Source: an uncultured Bacilli bacterium
GTDB taxonomy: Bacteria; Bacillota_I; Bacilli_A; RF39; UBA660
DNA: 64,000 nucleotides
Assembly (NCBI GenBank): GCA_910586425.1
Contig: CAJUHL010000003.1
Coordinates: 3,287 to 67,286 of the forward strand
Direction of reading: 5' to 3'
Shown piece by piece: positions 8,331 to 19,006 of this stretch; position 1 is the stretch's first letter, and each line of letters starts with the position of its first letter. Made by a program: the position numbers and the translations under genes. The notes under the pieces were generated by a model. It was not told the origin of the DNA. It worked only from the letters and a program-made list of their open reading frames with translations, and made no database searches.

Positions 8331-10035
8331 ATAAATTGAATTCATGGGTTTCTAACTTACATAAAAAAGTTGCCAAAGACTTTCGAAGCGTTTTTAAAGA
8401 ACCACATTGCTGATCTACATACCACTTTGGTAACTGTGACATCACTTGGTATCCACTCATCATCCATTTGTCATAAAAACCAAACACATAAGCATAAGAA
8501 AGCATTTCATAAAAGTAAGCAGTATTTTCTTCCATTTGCTCTTGCAAAGTAGAAACACGCATCTCATAAAGCCCAGAATGGAAGCCATAGATTTTACCTA
8601 AGACTTCATTCCCATATCGTGTTCGTTTGGGTAATTTGTGGAAAATAGAAGCACTAATACATAAGAAAACAACCCCGATAAGATGTATTATCCATAATAA
8701 AAGCTCTGAATATAAATAGTATCCACTCATTGCTAATACAAAAAATAACAAAATCATTCCAAATACGTTTCTAAACTTTTTATGTTTTTTAATAAAAGTA
8801 AATAAAAGTCCACAGAAAAGAAAACAAGTCATGCTAACAGCCAAAACCAAAAAAGATACACGATAGATGGGAATTCCTATGACACCCAAACAACCCAGTA
8901 GTAGCAATAAATAAAAGATTACAGAAATTTTTTTATATTTTCGTTCAAAAATATGGTTTTGATGATCTGGATTATCAATAATTGCCTTTAATTCCTGTTC
9001 ATGATCGTTAAAATATGACTGTAATTCTGCTTCATATACAACATCTGACTCATGAAATAATTCATCAAATAACGTTTTTTGTAACGCATTTTGACCATCA
9101 TAAGATTTTATTTTTTCTATATAATAGATATCATCTTGATGAATAATACGTAAATAACCTTGATTTGCAAGTACGAGTAATAAAGAGATAAGATCTTTTC
9201 TGGTTGTATACCCATTCATAAGAAAGGAAATTTCTGCAGAATCAAATTGATGAGGTGGAACAATCATATCTTCTATGATAACCTTACTATTTCGAATCCA
9301 TCTAATCCATATAAAAATACCATAAAGCAAGCATATGATTGGAAAGAAAAGAACACTACAATAAAAAACGATATCCATTGGTTTTGTCACAAAATAGCCT
9401 TTTGGAAAAAGCACAGAAAGAGACAATGTTTGATTTTCCCCTAACGCAGTCGGTAGAGTCCCTATTAAAGCATTTTCATCGATTTGATAAGATACCATAT
9501 TGGTCTCATTTCCATTCAAATAAAAACGAATCGCATTTTTTTCTACTGACATTGGGAAATGAATCACAAAATGAATATTAGATATCATCGCTTGAGACGT
9601 TCCATCTACAATATCAAAAAAAAGTTCATCGGTTTCTTCTCCAAACACCTCTCCTAAATCTCTTTGATAATTGATTTGAACAAAACCATTGTTATCATCA
9701 ATCATATCAGGACGAACTACCCCTGTCTTTTCCTCATTTTTAGGATATACAATCGCATTGGGAGAATTTAAACTCAACTTAAAAATTCGATTTTTTCTTG
9801 AAAAGGAAACCCCATTTCTTTGAATTCCTTTCTGTTCATAAACCAAATTTCGTTCAAATAAACAAGAAGGTGTATATACATAAATTTGATATGTTTCTTG
9901 AATTTCTATCGTATGATTTTGAAATACTGTAGCATCATAATGATAATCTAATATATCGTAATCTTGTGCCTGTATTTGAAATGGAATATATAAATACATC
10001 AACAATAATATTCGTAATATGTTATGTTTTTTCAT
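8329..10035 (-). CDS. DUF2207-type membrane protein with signal peptide
   Basis: A 568-residue envelope protein. A signal peptide (KHNILRILLLMYLYIPFQIQA) leads into an extracytoplasmic beta-rich domain of about 200 residues. That is followed by a membrane segment near 225-245 (FYCSVLFFPIICLLYGIF), a cytoplasmic winged-helix-like portion (residues about 265-350: LMNGYTTRKDLISLLLVLAN), and four further membrane segments between about 365 and 465. This is the order seen in DUF2207 (pfam09972) proteins. Their function is unknown, with a proposed role at the membrane or cell wall. The ATG at 10035 is preferred over GTG at 10044 because AGGGTG then has a sensible spacing. It seems monocistronic. 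Confidence 0.8.
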   Translation of the reverse strand: MKKHNILRILLLMYLYIPFQIQAQDYDILDYHYDATVFQNHTIEIQETYQIYVYTPSCLFERNLVYEQKGIQRNGVSFSRKNRIFKLSLNSPNAIVYPKNEEKTGVVRPDMIDDNNGFVQINYQRDLGEVFGEETDELFFDIVDGTSQAMISNIHFVIHFPMSVEKNAIRFYLNGNETNMVSYQIDENALIGTLPTALGENQTLSLSVLFPKGYFVTKPMDIVFYCSVLFFPIICLLYGIFIWIRWIRNSKVIIEDMIVPPHQFDSAEISFLMNGYTTRKDLISLLLVLANQGYLRIIHQDDIYYIEKIKSYDGQNALQKTLFDELFHESDVVYEAELQSYFNDHEQELKAIIDNPDHQNHIFERKYKKISVIFYLLLLLGCLGVIGIPIYRVSFLVLAVSMTCFLFCGLLFTFIKKHKKFRNVFGMILLFFVLAMSGYYLYSELLLWIIHLIGVVFLCISASIFHKLPKRTRYGNEVLGKIYGFHSGLYEMRVSTLQEQMEENTAYFYEMLSYAYVFGFYDKWMMSGYQVMSQLPKWYVDQQCGSLKTLRKSLATFLCKLETHEFNL

Positions 10036-10093
10036 TGCACGCACACCCTTTTATTCTACAATCGATTATAGCATATCTCTTTTATCAAAACAA

Positions 10094-10118
10094 CAAAAAA
10101 CTGACTTAAGTCAGTTTT
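10094..10118 (-). terminator. Terminator after the second pilin-like gene
   Basis: Perfect 22-nt inverted repeat AAAACTGACTT/AAGTCAGTTTT followed on the minus strand by T residues, 7 nt after the stop at 10125. Confidence 0.8.
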
Positions 10119-10124
10119 AGATTC

Positions 10125-10610
10125 TTAACTATTTGAATCTGGTGTAGTAGTTGTTTTACCTAAAGCAGCTTCGACTTTAGCTTTTGCGTCAGCTGTATCT
10201 GTTGGAGTTGCATCCGTTTCGTCTTTGCTAGTTGCTTTTGCAGTTTCTCCAAAAATATATCCAATTGCTTTTCCATAACTATTGAATTTGAATTCAGCAT
10301 ATTGTACATATCCTTTATCATTTACAACAACCCATCCTGATGTTGGTTTTTCTCCTTTTACTTCTATGTCTTTAAGTGCTTCTGCATTCCATTCATAGAT
10401 ACCTGATTTAATTGTAATATTATCAAGTTGACCAATCATAGAATATTTTTCAATAGATTCAATATATCCATTTGCACTTGCTTCTGCAGCACCTTTCTTT
10501 GCCTTGTCGATTACATCCATAATCATTGGTGTTGCAATTAACGCAATAATTGCTAAAATAACGATTACAGCTAGTAACTCAATTAATGTAAAACCTTTTT
10601 GACTTTTCAT
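10125..10610 (-). CDS. Type IV pilin-like / pseudopilin protein, copy 2
   Basis: A 161-residue prepilin with a class III signal: a short basic leader MKSQKG, cleavage before F, glutamate at mature position 5 (FTLIE), and a hydrophobic helix LLAVIVILAIIALIATPMIM. AGGAGG precedes the ATG at 10610; a longer frame is possible but lacks the leader shape. The soluble part has a helix (AAEASANGYIESIEKY) and a conserved VKGEKPTSGWVVV turn. It ends in a low-complexity Thr/Ala/Asp tail (TSKDETDATPTDTADAK). It lies 84 nt after a paralogue with an almost identical N-terminus. No assembly ATPase, platform protein or prepilin peptidase is in the window. It could serve competence or surface pili. Confidence 0.85.
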   Translation of the reverse strand: MKSQKGFTLIELLAVIVILAIIALIATPMIMDVIDKAKKGAAEASANGYIESIEKYSMIGQLDNITIKSGIYEWNAEALKDIEVKGEKPTSGWVVVNDKGYVQYAEFKFNSYGKAIGYIFGETAKATSKDETDATPTDTADAKAKVEAALGKTTTTPDSNS

Positions 10611-10694
10611 TCTAACATCCTCCTCTATTTTTACAAGTTTAGTATAGCATAACTCAAAAACATTAGTCAATCTATTTATTTACGATTTACAAAA

Positions 10695-11195
10695 TTATAC
10701 ATTAGGATTTAATGCATTATGCACAGCATCTACGACTGTCTTTTGAAAGTCTGTTATACTTTGTCCTTCTGATTGAATTGGTTTTGTAACATTCGCATCT
10801 AAAATCGCTTGAGCACGGTCTATTTCAGTATAGCCCACATATTTATCATAACTACCAAATTGTAAAGATGCGGCAACCACAATACCTCTACTATCAATGA
10901 ATACCCATCCTGATGTTGGTTTTTCTCCTTTTACTTCTACTTCTGAAAGTTCTGAAGCATTATAATCATACAGCCCTGCTGGAATTACAGAAGTGTTTCC
11001 TGTATTTTGATCTAACATGCCAACAACTGTATATTTTTCAATTGCCTCGATATACCCATTCATACTCGATTCCACTGCACCTTTTCTTGCTTTATCAATG
11101 ACATCCATAATCATTGGAGTCGCAATCAAAGCAATAATGGCAAGTATTACAATAACGGCTAACAACTCAATTAGTGTAAAACCTTTTTGTTTCAT
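10695..11195 (-). CDS. Type IV pilin-like / pseudopilin protein, copy 1
   Basis: A 166-residue prepilin: leader MKQKG, cleavage before FTLIE, a helix identical to copy 2 through DVIDKA, then a related amphipathic helix (ESSMNGYIEAIEKY). The block VKGEKPTSGWVF is shared with copy 2; the C-terminal third differs (GYTEIDRAQAILDANV). The start at 11195 is preceded by GGAGGAATCAC. The two genes are tandem duplicates that have diverged at DNA level, so the duplication is not recent. Both belong to the GspG/PulG-like, N-methylation-domain class. They are probably processed by a prepilin peptidase encoded elsewhere. Confidence 0.86.
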   Translation of the reverse strand: MKQKGFTLIELLAVIVILAIIALIATPMIMDVIDKARKGAVESSMNGYIEAIEKYTVVGMLDQNTGNTSVIPAGLYDYNASELSEVEVKGEKPTSGWVFIDSRGIVVAASLQFGSYDKYVGYTEIDRAQAILDANVTKPIQSEGQSITDFQKTVVDAVHNALNPNV

Positions 11196-11230
11196 GTGAT
11201 TCCTCCAATCTATTTAGTAGTATTAACAAG

Positions 11231-11262
11231 AAAAAAGAGAATATACAAAATTCCCTCTTTTT
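11231..11262 (-). terminator. Terminator after valS
   Basis: Minus strand AAAAAGAG(G)GAA pairs with TTCTCTTTTT, then a T run; it begins at the valS stop codon. Confidence 0.7.
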
Positions 11263-13801
11263 ATAGCAATTTTTCCCATTTTTGTAGCAAAATATCCAAA
11301 GCTTGCTTTTCACGTTCTAGTGTCATTCGTTCTTGTTCTACCAATGAAGATGGTGCTTTACTTATGTAATTGGAATTGGCTAGTAAATTTTCTCTTCTGT
11401 GAATATTGGCCTCTAATTTTTCTTTTTCTTTGCTTAACATCTCTTTTTCTTTTTCATGATTTTGTTCAAAAATGAAATCAATTGAATATTGTTTCGTTGC
11501 TACATTACCATAAGTTTGACCTTGTAATTCTTCTTTTGTAACCAATTGTTCTTTTGAAATTTTTAACATATCTAAAATCAGTTGGTCTCCTTCAAAATAC
11601 ACTTTTGCAGTTTTGGGAATTTGATTTTCTAATTTATAAGTTCTTACCTTTACTACAAATGCAATCATTTCATCCAATATAGATTTTTCGTTATCATAAA
11701 TTTGTTCTTTTTGAACAACAGGATAAGCACTAATCATAATGGATGCTTCATGAAAAGACAACATTTGATAAATTTCTTCTGTAACATATGGCATAAATGG
11801 ATGTAATAATTTCAAGATTGTTTCCAATACTTTCCTCAACACTGTTTTACTGGTATCATTCATCTGCATTTTGGCCAGTTCAATGTACCAATCACAAAAA
11901 TCATTCCATACAAAATTGTACAGTTCCGCACCAACTACATTGAATTCATATTGATCCATATGTTTTCTAACCACTTCTATCAAATGATTCATTTTGGTTA
12001 AAATCCATTTTTCACTCAATCCTAAATGTTCCATGGTTTCATTGCTTGGTGTAAATCCTTCTAAATTCATAAGAACAAAACGACTTGCATTCCATAATTT
12101 ATTGATAAAATTCCATGTCGATTTTACTTTTTCCTCATCATATCTTAAATCCATACCCAAAGCAGACGACGTTGCTAAAAAGAAGCGAAGGGCATCACAT
12201 CCATAGGTATCAATGACATCCATTGGATCCACACCGTTTCCCAAGGATTTGGACATTTTTCTTCCTTGTTTATCACGAATCAGTCCATGAATCAAACAAT
12301 CATTAAACGGAACTTTATCTGTAAAATGAAGTCCTTGAAAAGTCATACGATTGACCCAAAAAGGAATGATGTCATATCCAGTTACCAAACAATTATTTGG
12401 ATAGTATCTTTTGAAATCAGCTGTTTCATCTGGCCAACCTAGTGTACTAAATGGCCATAAAGCACTACTAAACCAAGTATCTAACACATCGGTATCTTGA
12501 ACCCAACCTTCTTCTTCTGGCGCCTTCTCACCCACATATACAGCATCGCCTTTGTACCAAGCAGGAATTCTATGACCCCACCACAATTGTCTAGAAATAC
12601 ACCAATCATACGTAATTTCCATCCAATGATTCATAACTTTTTCGAAACGTTCTGGAACAAAATGAACTTTATGATTTTGATTTTTTTGATTTTCCAATAC
12701 ACGGTCCGCAAGTGGTCTCATTTTGACAAACCATTGTTTGGATAAGTATGGTTCTACCATGACATCAGTTCTTTCACTATGTCCAACACTATGTACCATT
12801 GGCTCGATTGCGAGGAAAAGACCTTGTTCTTTTAAATCCTCTACTACTTTTTTCCTACATTCAAAGCGATCCATTCCCTTATAAATACCTGCATTTTCAT
12901 TCATTGTTCCATTGGGATTCATGACAACGATTCGCTCTAAATGATGACGCAGACCTACTTCAAAATCATTGGGATCATGAGCGGGTGTAATTTTGACAAC
13001 ACCTGTTCCAAATTCAGGATCTGCATGCATATCGCCTACAATTGGAATTTTTTTACCAACAATAGGTAAAATAACATTTTTTCCAATTAAGTGTTTATAT
13101 CGCTCATCTTTAGGATTGACAGCAACTGCAGTATCTCCAAATAAGGTTTCTGGTCTTGTTGTGGCGACTTCTAAATAAGCATCACTATCTTCTAAATAAT
13201 ATTTCAAATGATAAAAGGCACCTTCTACTTCCTTATAGATAACTTCTTCATTTGATAAAGCAGTCATTGCTTCAGGATCCCAGTGAATAATACGTTCTCC
13301 ACGGTAAATCAAACCTTCGTTATACAAATCAACAAATACCTTTCGAACCGCACGACTTAGTCCTTCATCTAATGTAAAACGCTCTTTGGAATAGTCGAGT
13401 GATAATCCTAATTTTTCCCACTGATTATGGATGTTTTCTGCATATTCCTCTTTCCACTCCCAAGCCACTTTTAGCCACTCATCGCGGTCCATAGCACGAG
13501 GATTGATTCCTTGTTCTTTTAATTTTTTATCTACTTTCGCTTGTGTAGCAATTCCAGCATGGTCCATACCTGGTAACCAAAGTGCGTCATACCCATCCAT
13601 TCGCTTATAACGAATTAAAATATCTTGTAATGTTGTATCACAAGCATGCCCAATATGTAATTTTCCAGTTACATTGGGAGGTGGAATCACGATACAATAA
13701 GGTGGTTTGTTATCATCACCAGATTGAAAATAGCCTCTTTCTTTCCATGTTTGATATTTGTTTTTTTCTACCTCTTTATGGTTGTATTTGGTTTCTAACA
13801 T
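11261..13801 (-). CDS. valS: Valyl-tRNA synthetase
   Basis: Class I synthetase that charges tRNA(Val) and edits Thr-tRNA(Val). At 846 residues it is close to the usual bacterial length (about 880). Visible are the HIGH signature ([11 protein letters not shown], about 46-56), the CP1 editing domain ([18 protein letters not shown]), KMSKS ([10 protein letters not shown], about 516-525) and the C-terminal tRNA-binding coiled coil (about 785-846, rich in E, K and L) ending in LLQKWEKLL. It overlaps the upstream HD-domain gene by 7 nt and shares its Val T-box leader. Confidence 0.98.
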   Translation of the reverse strand: MLETKYNHKEVEKNKYQTWKERGYFQSGDDNKPPYCIVIPPPNVTGKLHIGHACDTTLQDILIRYKRMDGYDALWLPGMDHAGIATQAKVDKKLKEQGINPRAMDRDEWLKVAWEWKEEYAENIHNQWEKLGLSLDYSKERFTLDEGLSRAVRKVFVDLYNEGLIYRGERIIHWDPEAMTALSNEEVIYKEVEGAFYHLKYYLEDSDAYLEVATTRPETLFGDTAVAVNPKDERYKHLIGKNVILPIVGKKIPIVGDMHADPEFGTGVVKITPAHDPNDFEVGLRHHLERIVVMNPNGTMNENAGIYKGMDRFECRKKVVEDLKEQGLFLAIEPMVHSVGHSERTDVMVEPYLSKQWFVKMRPLADRVLENQKNQNHKVHFVPERFEKVMNHWMEITYDWCISRQLWWGHRIPAWYKGDAVYVGEKAPEEEGWVQDTDVLDTWFSSALWPFSTLGWPDETADFKRYYPNNCLVTGYDIIPFWVNRMTFQGLHFTDKVPFNDCLIHGLIRDKQGRKMSKSLGNGVDPMDVIDTYGCDALRFFLATSSALGMDLRYDEEKVKSTWNFINKLWNASRFVLMNLEGFTPSNETMEHLGLSEKWILTKMNHLIEVVRKHMDQYEFNVVGAELYNFVWNDFCDWYIELAKMQMNDTSKTVLRKVLETILKLLHPFMPYVTEEIYQMLSFHEASIMISAYPVVQKEQIYDNEKSILDEMIAFVVKVRTYKLENQIPKTAKVYFEGDQLILDMLKISKEQLVTKEELQGQTYGNVATKQYSIDFIFEQNHEKEKEMLSKEKEKLEANIHRRENLLANSNYISKAPSSLVEQERMTLEREKQALDILLQKWEKLL

Positions 13802-14538
13802 ATATTTAACCTCTTTTCTATATAATCTATTAAAATCCTTCTGATTTCTTGTATTTTTGCATTTTCTGGAAAATAAATTTCTAATAATTTAATCTTATTT
13901 TCTATGATTTCTGTTTCCTTTAAATATTGTAAAGTATAATCAAAATGAATGTCAAAAACAAATGCAAGAGAACGTAAAATATAATCCTCATCTGCATCCT
14001 TCATTTCTGTATCTTTACACAATTCATGCATCCGAATAGATTGAATCAGTTGTTCATTTAAGATAGGCGAATCTGTTGTAATTTGATTTCCTTGTTCCTT
14101 TAAAATATCCAATTTATCGGCATCTTGAATGATTTGAACATATAAAAGTTCCCTTCCTGACATGAAATCGATGACTCGTTTATGATGATTTTGAACAACC
14201 TTCAAAATCAAATTTTTAACTTCTATATTGGATACAAAGGAGGAGAGAAAATCTATTTTTGTTAAAATTTGAGCCCCTAACTCACCATGGTCCATGGAAT
14301 ATTGATCATGATAGGTTTGATATCTTGTCCATTGCTCAAATCTACCAATATCATGTAAAAGACCCATAACACCTATAAGCTCGATTTCTTCTTCTTTCAA
14401 ATGCAATGCACGCGCAATCTCCATAGAATATTCCATGACTCGGAATGTATGATGAAATTGTTCTAACAACCTTTTTTCTTTTAAATCAAATTGTTTCACA
14501 TACTGGATCCATTCTTTTCTACATTGTTGTAACATCAT
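13795..14538 (-). CDS. HD-domain phosphohydrolase-like protein, co-transcribed with valS
   Basis: A 247-residue HD-superfamily protein. Metal-binding residues are visible as [11 protein letters not shown] (first His, about 28-38), [11 protein letters not shown] (the HD pair, about 61-71), and HGELGAQIL plus NHHKR later. This is the layout of small HD hydrolases that act on nucleotides or on 5'-nucleotidyl substrates; the substrate is unknown. AGGAGG lies 6 nt before the ATG at 14538. Being first behind the Val T-box and overlapping valS, it should be induced when valine-tRNA charging falls. No GGDEF partner or Rsh-type synthetase motif is present. Confidence 0.85.
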   Translation of the reverse strand: MMLQQCRKEWIQYVKQFDLKEKRLLEQFHHTFRVMEYSMEIARALHLKEEEIELIGVMGLLHDIGRFEQWTRYQTYHDQYSMDHGELGAQILTKIDFLSSFVSNIEVKNLILKVVQNHHKRVIDFMSGRELLYVQIIQDADKLDILKEQGNQITTDSPILNEQLIQSIRMHELCKDTEMKDADEDYILRSLAFVFDIHFDYTLQYLKETEIIENKIKLLEIYFPENAKIQEIRRILIDYIEKRLNIC

Positions 14539-14555
14539 CCCTTGCCTCCTAAATA

Positions 14556-14771
14556 AAAAAACACATCCCTAGATAAGGACGTGATTGCCGTGGTACCACC
14601 TTAATTTATAACATAAGTTATCTTATATATTTAACGCATATGATACGGAATATTCTACTGATTTTCAAATATTCAGCTCCCAAGCTACCTGCACATTGCT
14701 TTATTATCTGTTTTCACCAACCACAGACTCTCTTTCAATATCACAATTGTACTCCTCTTGTTCCAAGCTTT
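14556..14771 (-). promoter_or_regulatory. T-box riboswitch leader (valine) upstream of the HD gene and valS
   Basis: The minus strand carries T-box AAGGTGGTACCACGG at 14588-14602, then a terminator hairpin CACGTCCT/AGGGATGTG and seven T (14556-14583). An AGAGA motif and GGTTGGTGAA apical segment lie near 14715-14735. A GUA triplet near 14687 in the presumed specifier bulge would fit Val; this is tentative. Confidence 0.9.
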
Positions 14772-14777
14772 TATACC

Positions 14778-14806
14778 ATTATATTCAGAAATCAATCATT
14801 TGTCAA
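14778..14806 (-). promoter_or_regulatory. Consensus sigma-A promoter of the valS operon
   Basis: Minus-strand TTGACA (14801-14806), exactly 17 nt, TATAAT (14778-14783). A perfect consensus promoter placed immediately before the T-box leader. Confidence 0.9.
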
Positions 14807-14867
14807 ATTCATCTTTCCACCGATAATAACCTCCCTTAAAAAAATATAATATCTTCTAACACACTTT

Positions 14868-16145
14868 TTAAGATATGGATGTTCCTGGGTAATAATGAGA
14901 CAAAATTTGTTGATAAGAATAGCCTTCTTTAGCCATACCATTCGCACCATATTGACTTAATCCTACCCCATGTCCCCATCCCCTTGTTGTAATCAACAGA
15001 TTTCCATTTTCTAAAGAAATATCAAAATCAGAAGAACGTAGACCTAAAATAGAACGTAAATCAACTCCTTGATAGGTTTGATTTTGTATCCTTACTTCCG
15101 ATACTCTTCCACTTTCATTTCGGCTTAAAATTTCAATATCACCATCTTGTACATTGGTAATCCCAAATAAACTTAACAGTTGATTCATATCTTTTGATAC
15201 AGTATTCATATAAAAAGTAGTATTGTAATCCCAATGAGAATCCACACTTTGTAAATAGGGAACTTCATAACCCCAAACATTACGAGCAGCTTCGGTTTTA
15301 CCATTACTAGTAGAATGGTACACTGCATCAATATAACGTCCTTGATAACGCAAAGTTTGTCCTTGTGTACTTTGACAAGCTTCTTTCACCTTATTCCAAT
15401 AAAATTCATAAGAAGAACCCCATTCAGCTCTCAAACGATTTTCATCATAATATACTTGTGTATCAGTAGAATCTGTAAGAACCTTGCCTTCCTCTATTCT
15501 CTTCAATGCATAAGTACGCACCAGCACTGCCTGTGCTTGTAAGGCAGAAGTATGAAAAGAAGCAGGCATCTCTGCAGCGACCACTCCAGCAACATATTCT
15601 TCAAATTCTAATACCACTTTAGTTCCATTACGATAAATGGTTATTGGGTTTGTAATAGCAGGGACTTGAGGTTGTTCTTCCTGTTGTGTTTGGGTGGCCT
15701 CTGATGGAGATGCAGAAACAGAATCATGGATGATGGCATCTGCCTCTTCTACCGTTGATTGGATTGGATTATTTTCCTCTACTGTTGGAATTTCTGATTG
15801 TTGTAAATTTTCTGTTGCATCTATTCTTGGAATAGAATCCAGTATAGAAACATCACTGATAGTTTGTGTAATCGCAGGTGAAGAAAAAGAAAAGAAGTCT
15901 GGTGTTTCCATCACTGGAGCTTCCTTCCATAAAAGAGAGGCAACGACAATCCCACTTGCAAGGACTACAACTTTTTTCCCATAAAAAGAAATATGATTCT
16001 TCTTGACCCAATTTTGAATTTGCTTAACAAAGCCAACCTCTTTTAATTCCTTAAAAAATTCTTTACTAAATTCATAATTATAATTCATATAACAATATAA
16101 TACTTCTTCCCCATTTTCCATTTTAATTTCAAATGATTCTATCAT
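14868..16145 (-). CDS. SpoIID/LytB-domain peptidoglycan protein, membrane-anchored
   Basis: A 425-residue protein with a short cytoplasmic region, one membrane segment at about 57-72 (KVVVLASGIVVASLLW), and a 95-residue linker rich in S, T, E and Q. The SpoIID domain spans about 170-420. The catalytic-type glutamate is in VVAAEMPASF (about 190-199), and the C-terminal signature TRGWGHGVGLSQYGA (about 387-401) is intact. SpoIID is a lytic transglycosylase acting on denuded glycan strands during engulfment; related LytB-domain proteins occur in vegetative amidase enhancers. The long N-terminal extension differs from B. subtilis SpoIID. GGTGATACT precedes the ATG. Whether this one is sporulation-specific cannot be told. 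Confidence 0.87.
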   Translation of the reverse strand: MIESFEIKMENGEEVLYCYMNYNYEFSKEFFKELKEVGFVKQIQNWVKKNHISFYGKKVVVLASGIVVASLLWKEAPVMETPDFFSFSSPAITQTISDVSILDSIPRIDATENLQQSEIPTVEENNPIQSTVEEADAIIHDSVSASPSEATQTQQEEQPQVPAITNPITIYRNGTKVVLEFEEYVAGVVAAEMPASFHTSALQAQAVLVRTYALKRIEEGKVLTDSTDTQVYYDENRLRAEWGSSYEFYWNKVKEACQSTQGQTLRYQGRYIDAVYHSTSNGKTEAARNVWGYEVPYLQSVDSHWDYNTTFYMNTVSKDMNQLLSLFGITNVQDGDIEILSRNESGRVSEVRIQNQTYQGVDLRSILGLRSSDFDISLENGNLLITTRGWGHGVGLSQYGANGMAKEGYSYQQILSHYYPGTSIS

Positions 16146-16221
16146 AGTATCACCAATATTAATATGGAATTTTTTTACATATTTATGAGCATTCTAACCA
16201 TTCTTCTTTTAAAAAGAAAGT

Positions 16222-18540
16222 TTATCTCACTTTCTCTTTTGCAATGGCTCTTACTTCAACAGTTTGATTTCCCATAATTACAGCATCTATGATCTGATTT
16301 TCAATCTTATCTTTGATAATTTTATCAATCTTACGCGCTCCATATTCTGAATAATTAGAAAGAGTACAAATTTCTTCTAATACAGAAGGCTTAATTTGAA
16401 CAGAAATCTTGCGTTTGTGATATTTTTCCTTTAAATTTTTTATTTTGGTATGAATGACTTCCATAATATTGTCTTTGGTAAGAGTATGGAAAACAATCAC
16501 ATTATCCATACGGTTGACAAAAGCAACACTAAAGTTTTCCTTTAATTTACTAAGTACTGTATCATTGGTAGCTTCATGGAACCCAACATGGATATCCGTA
16601 AACCCAATATTGGAAGTCATTAAAATAATGACATGATCAAATCGAACCATTTTTCCACTAGCATCCTTGATTTTTCCTTCTTCTAAAATTTGAAAAAACA
16701 AATGGATAATATTGGGGTGGGCTTTTTCGATTTCATCTAAAATCAAAACAGAATACGGTTTGTTACGAATTTCTTCTAATACATTGCGATTATCATCATA
16801 GCCAACATATCCAGGGGGCGCCCCAATGATTTTACTAACAGAGTGGGCTTCTGTATATTCACTCATATCCAAACGAATGACATTTTGATGTCCTACCATA
16901 CAATCGCCAAATAAGGTTGCAAGTTGTGTTTTTCCAACACCACTTGGCCCCATAAACATCATAGAATAACATTGATGTTCATAAAAACCAAGCTTGATTT
17001 TTTTGGCAATGGCAAGTAATTCTTCTAAAGCATGATCTTGCCCAACAATCTTATTTTTGAGTTCTCGTTCTAGTGCTTGAATCGTTTTTTGATTGTCTTC
17101 TAATATCTCATATACAGGAATTTTGGTTTTCAAATGGACCACATCAGCAATGTCTTCTTTGGTAACTGGTTTTCTGTTTTTTTGATACAATTTTAGCTCT
17201 AAATGGTTCATTTCATCTAAATACTGGTTTTCTGTTTCTTTGAGTTTGGAAGCAGTTTCAAAATCGTGATGAATAACGGCATTGTTTTTTTGCAAAATCA
17301 ATTCTTCCACTTTCTTTTTTAACTGATTATATTTTTTGATATCTTTATTTTCTTTTAAACTGACTTTCGCACATACTTCATCTAAAATATCAATAGAACG
17401 GTCAGGCTCATTACGATCATAAATGTATTTACCCGATAAATCGATAATTAGATCAATCATTTCTTCACCTATTTGAACAAAATGATACTTTTCATAAATA
17501 CCTTTTAATTTCATTAAAATATCTTTGACTACTTCCCGCGATGGGGTATCCACCATAATTTTTTGAAAACGACGTTCTAAAGCACCATCTTTTTCAATGT
17601 ATTTTTTATATTCCGATGTTGTGGTTGCTCCAATACATCTTAATTTATTACGCGCAAGTGCAGGTTTAAATATATTAGAAGCATCGATTGCACCTTCTGC
17701 TCCTCCAGCACCTACTAGTGTATGAATTTCATCAATGAAAAGAATGATATCATCATTATCTTCAATTTCTTTTAAAATTTTACGCATACGTTCTTCAAAT
17801 TCTCCACGATATTTTGTCCCTGCAACTGCGGTTGCCATATCCAAGCTGATAATTCGTTTATTTTTAAGTTGCATTGGAACTTCTCCTACTGCAATAAGAC
17901 GCGACAATTCTTCTACAATGGCAGTTTTTCCAACACCGGCTTCTCCAATCAAGATTGGATTATTTTTGGTCCTACGAGATAACACTTCCAAAACTCTTTT
18001 GAGTTCATCATCTCTTCCAATGACTGGATCTAGTTCCCCATTTTGCGCTTTGAGCGTCAAATCGATTCCCAATTCTTCTAACAATAATTTTTTATTTTTC
18101 TTATGTTTTTTAGGACTAGTAAAACGATAGATAAAATCAGAATACAATTGGTCCAAATCCAGTTGCATGCCAAGCATGATACGGATTGCAACACCTTCTC
18201 CTTCCTCTAACAAACTAGAAAATAAATGTTCTATTGTTACCTCACCATTGTTATTTTCTTTACTATCCATAATGGCATTTTCTAAAATACGTTTTAAGAG
18301 TGGTGTTCTTAAAAAATAATGATTGGCTTCACTTCCCATTCCTACAATCGCAATAATTTCTTCTTTGAATTTCGCATAATCTAGTCCAGATTCCTTTAGT
18401 TTTTGCGAAACACTATTATCCCCTTTTAAAATCGCCAAAAGCAAATGTTCACTTCCTACATAAGGATGCTTTAACTCATACATTTCTTTTTTCGCATTTA
18501 CCAGTACTTTTCTTGCTTCTTCTGTAAAATTTCCATACAT
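16222..18540 (-). CDS. clpC: ClpC-type AAA+ unfoldase
   Basis: A Hsp100 chaperone that feeds substrates to ClpP. The 772-residue protein has the N-domain ([29 protein letters not shown]), a first AAA+ module with GEAGVGKT and [11 protein letters not shown], and a short middle region with a UVR-like helix pair ([16 protein letters not shown]...ASKLKE). The second AAA+ module has GPSGVGKT and [11 protein letters not shown]. It is somewhat shorter than B. subtilis ClpC (about 810). No ctsR, mcsA or mcsB lies next to it, unlike the usual operon, and no CtsR or CIRCE operator is seen upstream. The ClpP-docking loop was not located with certainty. Confidence 0.93.
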   Translation of the reverse strand: MYGNFTEEARKVLVNAKKEMYELKHPYVGSEHLLLAILKGDNSVSQKLKESGLDYAKFKEEIIAIVGMGSEANHYFLRTPLLKRILENAIMDSKENNNGEVTIEHLFSSLLEEGEGVAIRIMLGMQLDLDQLYSDFIYRFTSPKKHKKNKKLLLEELGIDLTLKAQNGELDPVIGRDDELKRVLEVLSRRTKNNPILIGEAGVGKTAIVEELSRLIAVGEVPMQLKNKRIISLDMATAVAGTKYRGEFEERMRKILKEIEDNDDIILFIDEIHTLVGAGGAEGAIDASNIFKPALARNKLRCIGATTTSEYKKYIEKDGALERRFQKIMVDTPSREVVKDILMKLKGIYEKYHFVQIGEEMIDLIIDLSGKYIYDRNEPDRSIDILDEVCAKVSLKENKDIKKYNQLKKKVEELILQKNNAVIHHDFETASKLKETENQYLDEMNHLELKLYQKNRKPVTKEDIADVVHLKTKIPVYEILEDNQKTIQALERELKNKIVGQDHALEELLAIAKKIKLGFYEHQCYSMMFMGPSGVGKTQLATLFGDCMVGHQNVIRLDMSEYTEAHSVSKIIGAPPGYVGYDDNRNVLEEIRNKPYSVLILDEIEKAHPNIIHLFFQILEEGKIKDASGKMVRFDHVIILMTSNIGFTDIHVGFHEATNDTVLSKLKENFSVAFVNRMDNVIVFHTLTKDNIMEVIHTKIKNLKEKYHKRKISVQIKPSVLEEICTLSNYSEYGARKIDKIIKDKIENQIIDAVIMGNQTVEVRAIAKEKVR

Positions 18541-18675
18541 AAGATACCATCTCCTCTATTTATTCTATGTATATAATGTTGTAATAACTTCTATTTTAAA
18601 CAACAATTTATTTCTTTTTTTCTACAATACTAAAATAACATATGAAAATTGAAGATTCTGTCGCTTATTTGGAAA

Positions 18676-18707
18676 TAAAAAAATCTATTTCCTTTTTAAA
18701 ATAGATT
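18676..18707 (-). terminator. Strong terminator upstream of clpC, for the flippase transcript
   Basis: Minus strand AATCTATTT / AAATAGATT, 9 bp perfect with an 8-nt loop, then six T. It lies 300 nt after the stop of the flippase gene ending at 19007, so the flippase transcript would have a long 3' region. Confidence 0.82.
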
Positions 18708-18921
18708 CTTAATGAAAATGGTAAAATACATTTGTTTTACAATGAGGTGGTTCTCAAGTTCTGATATATAAAGGCAATTGCTAGTAATAGAAATTACATT
18801 TGGTTTATGATAATCATTTCTTTATTATATGGAATTTTTACTTATATTTTTTTGAATTCTGATCGAAATAGCCATTTATTTCATCTATTAATGGATTATC
18901 AAATTCACTTATATTTGGCCA

Positions 18922-19002
18922 TTACATCATTTTCAAATTATCAACAATTAGTTTCACCAATCCCAATAATAGTTCTGCACTTGCCTCAAAAACAAATTCC
19001 AT
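18922..19002 (-). other. Possible short or decayed small-membrane-protein ORF after the flippase gene
   Basis: A 26-codon frame (MEFVFEASAELLLGLVKLIV..., hydrophobic/acidic) begins with ATG 4 nt after the flippase stop, with AAGGT before it. Beyond the TAA the same frame continues for another 27 codons to a second stop (WPNISEFDNPLIDEINGYFD...), which would fit a small gene broken by a nonsense mutation. The stretch 18541-18921 otherwise contains only the clpC 5' region and the terminator. An antisense frame at 18807-19004 has no ribosome site. Evidence is weak. Confidence 0.3.
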
Positions 19003-19006
19003 AGGT

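Noticed and set aside
17735..18130. Plus-strand 131-codon ORF opposite clpC
   Set aside because: Antisense of the highly conserved first AAA+ module; Ser/Ile/Asn-rich shadow translation.
18807..19004. Plus-strand 65-codon hydrophobic ORF
   Set aside because: No ribosome site or promoter; it is the complement of the short minus-strand ORF region, and all neighbours are on the minus strand.
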